64,000 nucleotides of DNA from Crotalaria pallida (taxonomy: Eukaryota > Streptophyta > Magnoliopsida > Fabales > Fabaceae): contig CM075656.1 in NCBI GenBank assembly GCA_037953625.1, forward strand, positions 60,593,001 to 60,657,000, written 5' to 3'. This document shows, piece by piece, positions 62,500-64,000 of the stretch. The position numbers were made by a program, and so were the translations under genes. The notes under the pieces are model-generated. The model was given only the letters and a program-made list of their open reading frames with translations. It did no database searches and was not told where the DNA came from. Within the stretch, counting starts at the first letter, position 1, and every line of letters starts with the position of its first letter.

Positions 62500-62801
62500 T
62501 ATGAGAGTATTCTAAAGGCTTAGAATGGTCTAGGAATGTGTATAAGGACTTATAAGAACCATTAGAATGATCCTAATAATTGCTTGGTACCTCAAGGGAT
62601 GTAGAGGGTGTAACATGAGTCCTTGGAGGTTCTAACAAGTGTAGAATGGTTATGAGAGTATTCTAAAGGCTTAGAATGGTCTAGGAATGTGTATTAGGAC
62701 TTATAAGAACCATTAGAATGATACTAAACATTGCTTGGCACCCGAAGGGACTTAGAGGGTGTAGCATGAGTCCTTGGAGGTTCTAACAAGTGTAGAATGG
62801 T
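62500..62801. repeat. B-G pair after the 46-mer break
   Basis: B has AATAATTGC, TACCTCAAGG (which alters the base after the KpnI site) and GGGATGTAG. It is followed by G at 62651. In copy 1 an AB monomer separates Ac2 from this B, so one unit has been lost or gained here. Confidence 0.8.
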
Positions 62802-63103
62802 TAAGAGAGTAATCTAAAGGCTTAGAATGGTCTAGGAATGTGTAATAAGACATATACGAACATTTAGAATGACCCTAAACATTGCTTGGTACCCTAATGG
62901 ACGTAAAGAGTGTAGGATGAGTCCTTGGTGGTTCTAACAAGTGTAGAATGGTTAAGAGAGTAATCTAAAGGCTTAGAATGGTCTAGGAATGTGTAATAAG
63001 ACATATACGAACATTTAGAATGACCCTAAACATTGCTTGGTACCCTAATGGACGTAAAGAGTGTAGGATGAGTCCTTGGTGGTTCTAACAAGTGTAGAAT
63101 GGT
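62802..63103. repeat. Single-monomer tandem duplication of H (2 x 151 bp)
   Basis: Two H monomers, 62802-62952 and 62953-63103, lie side by side. Both carry CCTTGGTGG, a change seen in no other H here. No difference between them is visible. Every other H is single, so this is a very recent one-unit duplication. Confidence 0.9.
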
Positions 63104-64000
63104 TAAGAGAGTATTCTAAAGGCTTAGAATGGTCTAGGAATGTGTATTAGGACTTATAATAACCATTAGAATGATCCTAAACATTGCTTGGTACCCCAAG
63201 GGACGTAGAGGGTGTAGCATGAGTCCTTGGAGGTTCTAACAAGTGTAGAATGGTTATGAGAGTATTCTAAAGGCTTAGAATGGTCTAGGAATGTGTATTA
63301 GGATTTATAAGAACCATTAGAATGATCCTAAACATTGCTTGGTACCCCAAGGGACGTAGAGGGTGTAGCATGAGTCCTTGGAGGTTCTAACAAGTGTAGA
63401 ATGGTTATGAGAGTATTCTAAAGGCATAGAATGGTCTAGGAATGTGTATTAGGACTTATAAGAACCATTAGTATGATCCTAAACATTGCTTGTACCCCAA
63501 GGGACGTAGAGGGTGTAGCATGAGTCCTTGGAGGTTCTAACAAGTGTAGAATGGTTATGAGAGTATTCTAAAGGCTTAGAATGGTCTAGGAATGTGTATA
63601 AGGACTTATAAGAACCATTAGAATGATCCTAATAATTGCTTGGTACCTCAAGGGATGTAGAGGGTGTAACATGAGTCCTTGGAGGTTCTAACAAGTGTAG
63701 AATGGTTATGAGAGTATTCTAAAGGCTTAGAATGGTCTAGGAATGTGTATTAGGACTTAGAAGAACCATTAGAATGATCCTAAACATTGCTTGGTACCCC
63801 AAGGTACGTAGAGGGTGTAACATGAGTCCTTGGAGGTTCTAACAAGTGTAGAATGGTTATGAGAGTATTCTAAAGACTTAGAATGGTCTAGGAATGTGTA
63901 TTTTGACATATAAGAACCATTTGAACAATCCAAAACATTGCTTGGTACCCCAAGGGACGTAGAGGGTGTAGCATGAGTCCTTGGAGGTTCTAACAAGTGT
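63104..64000. repeat. Right-end block E-E-C-B-E-Ac (last monomer incomplete)
   Basis: E (63104; ATAATAACC), E (63255; GGATTTATAAG), C (63406), B (63556; AATAATTGC and TACCTCAAGG), E (63707; GACTTAGAAG and AAGGTACG) and 143 bp of Ac (63858). The array clearly continues beyond the window. The C monomer is a mixture: a TAGTATGATCC front with AAACATTGC instead of AACAATTC. Confidence 0.85.
63406..63555 (+). repeat. 150-bp C monomer with a broken KpnI site
   Basis: It reads ATTGCTTGTACCCC, one G fewer than GCTTGGTACCCC, so GGTACC is lost. It also combines C and E diagnostic words, which suggests exchange or conversion as well as the deletion. Confidence 0.8.

Larger units (their letters stand above)
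1..64000 (+). repeat. Satellite array, 151-bp monomer, about 424 copies, all head to tail
   Basis: TATGAGAGTATTC recurs every 151 bases (1, 152, 303, 454, 605, 756 and so on) to the end. Every base belongs to a monomer: 423 complete copies and a last one of 143 bp. Length variants are 154 bp (3-bp insertion, three times) and 150 bp (J, G2 and Ac2 monomers and one C). The consensus has about 20 C, 40 G, 48 A and 43 T, so it is 40% GC and G-rich on this strand. No inverted monomer, spacer, mobile element or unique sequence interrupts it. Arrays like this are known from eukaryotic centromeres and other heterochromatin; that this one is centromeric is inference. I do not recognise the family. Confidence 0.98.

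Noticed and set aside
63..63996. Roughly a hundred small reverse-strand ORFs (72-96 codons) as a protein family
   Set aside because: They span more than one monomer in two frames of the same DNA, have no recognisable domain, and occur only where a chance stop is missing. The frame is not preserved by the array (151 is not divisible by 3).
1..64000. CRISPR array
   Set aside because: The repeat is 151 bp with no unique spacers, and no cas-like gene is present.
1..64000. CENP-B box
   Set aside because: I looked for TTCG-N4-A-N2-CGGG on both strands. TTCG occurs only in rare variants (near 48442 and 51157) and CCCG only in G monomers, and neither fits the rest of the motif.
1..64000. Telomeric or subtelomeric repeat
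   Set aside because: No run of TTAGGG- or TTTAGGG-type units is present, so a subtelomeric position is neither supported nor excluded.
1..64000. Firm species or satellite-family name
   Set aside because: The monomer length and composition fit many plants and some animals; I do not recognise the sequence and cannot search a database.
1..64000. Interspersed transposon, tRNA or rRNA gene
   Set aside because: No stretch departs from the 151-bp register by more than 3 bases, which leaves no room for any insertion.

Overview
The whole 64-kb window is one uninterrupted tandem satellite-DNA array. I see no gene, RNA gene, transposon, CRISPR array or unique sequence in it. The monomer is 151 bp and about 40% GC, and every copy lies head to tail in the same orientation. 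Fixing the phase at the T of TATGAGAGTATTC and counting indels (3-bp gains in three copies, 1-bp losses in about 25), the window holds 423 complete monomers plus 143 bp of a 424th. That count reproduces the 64000 length exactly. Such an array points to a eukaryotic heterochromatic block: centromeric, pericentromeric or subtelomeric. The species cannot be named from this sequence. A plant seems somewhat more likely to me than an animal, but this is a weak guess.

Monomer classes used below, with diagnostic words. E: GTATTAGGAC + CCTAAACATTGC (baseline). E*: E with TCCAAAACATTGC. a: GTATAAGGAC + CCTAAACATTGC. B: GTATAAGGAC + CCTAATCATTGC. A: AAGACTTAG + TTTTGACATATAAG (At has AACTATTTG, Ac has AACCATTTG). 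AB: A-like front with B-like body. Ac2: A with GACAAGAAG. C: GGCATAG + TAGTATGATC + CAATTCTTGG. Cg: GGCGTAG + GATCATAAAC. D: TTAAGACATATACG + CCCTAATGG. H: D-like with AGAGTAATC and GTGTAATAAG. F: GAGAATATTC + TCTAAGAATG + AGAACATTTAG. G: GATACTAAAC + CACCCGAAGGG. G2: G front with D/H tail. J: GTGATTAGG (150 bp). L: CTAGTAATG + CCATTTGAATG.

Layout. 1-8613: a 16-monomer higher-order repeat (HOR) of 2418 bp, three full copies, with a 4-5-monomer piece before and between them. 8614-12539: a 12-mer and a related 14-mer. 12540-23864: a 36-mer HOR of exactly 5436 bp, two full copies plus three monomers. 23865-28241: a junction followed by two 5-mer tandem duplications. 28092-32920: a 21-mer, one full and one partial copy. 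32015-41074: a 30-mer of 4530 bp, two copies. 41075-51334: a mosaic of 5-, 6- and 7-mer duplications. 51335-62499: a 46-mer of 6941 bp, one full copy plus 28 monomers. 62500-64000: the tail, with a one-monomer tandem duplication.

Nothing acts as a pathway here; the biology is array evolution. The sequence shows repeated unequal exchange at many scales, chimeric monomers that mark crossover points, and three zones with different variant sets. Reverse-strand open frames of 72-96 codons recur about a hundred times. They are by-products of the repeat: 151 is not a multiple of 3, so each frame reads the same DNA twice in two frames. I list none as coding.
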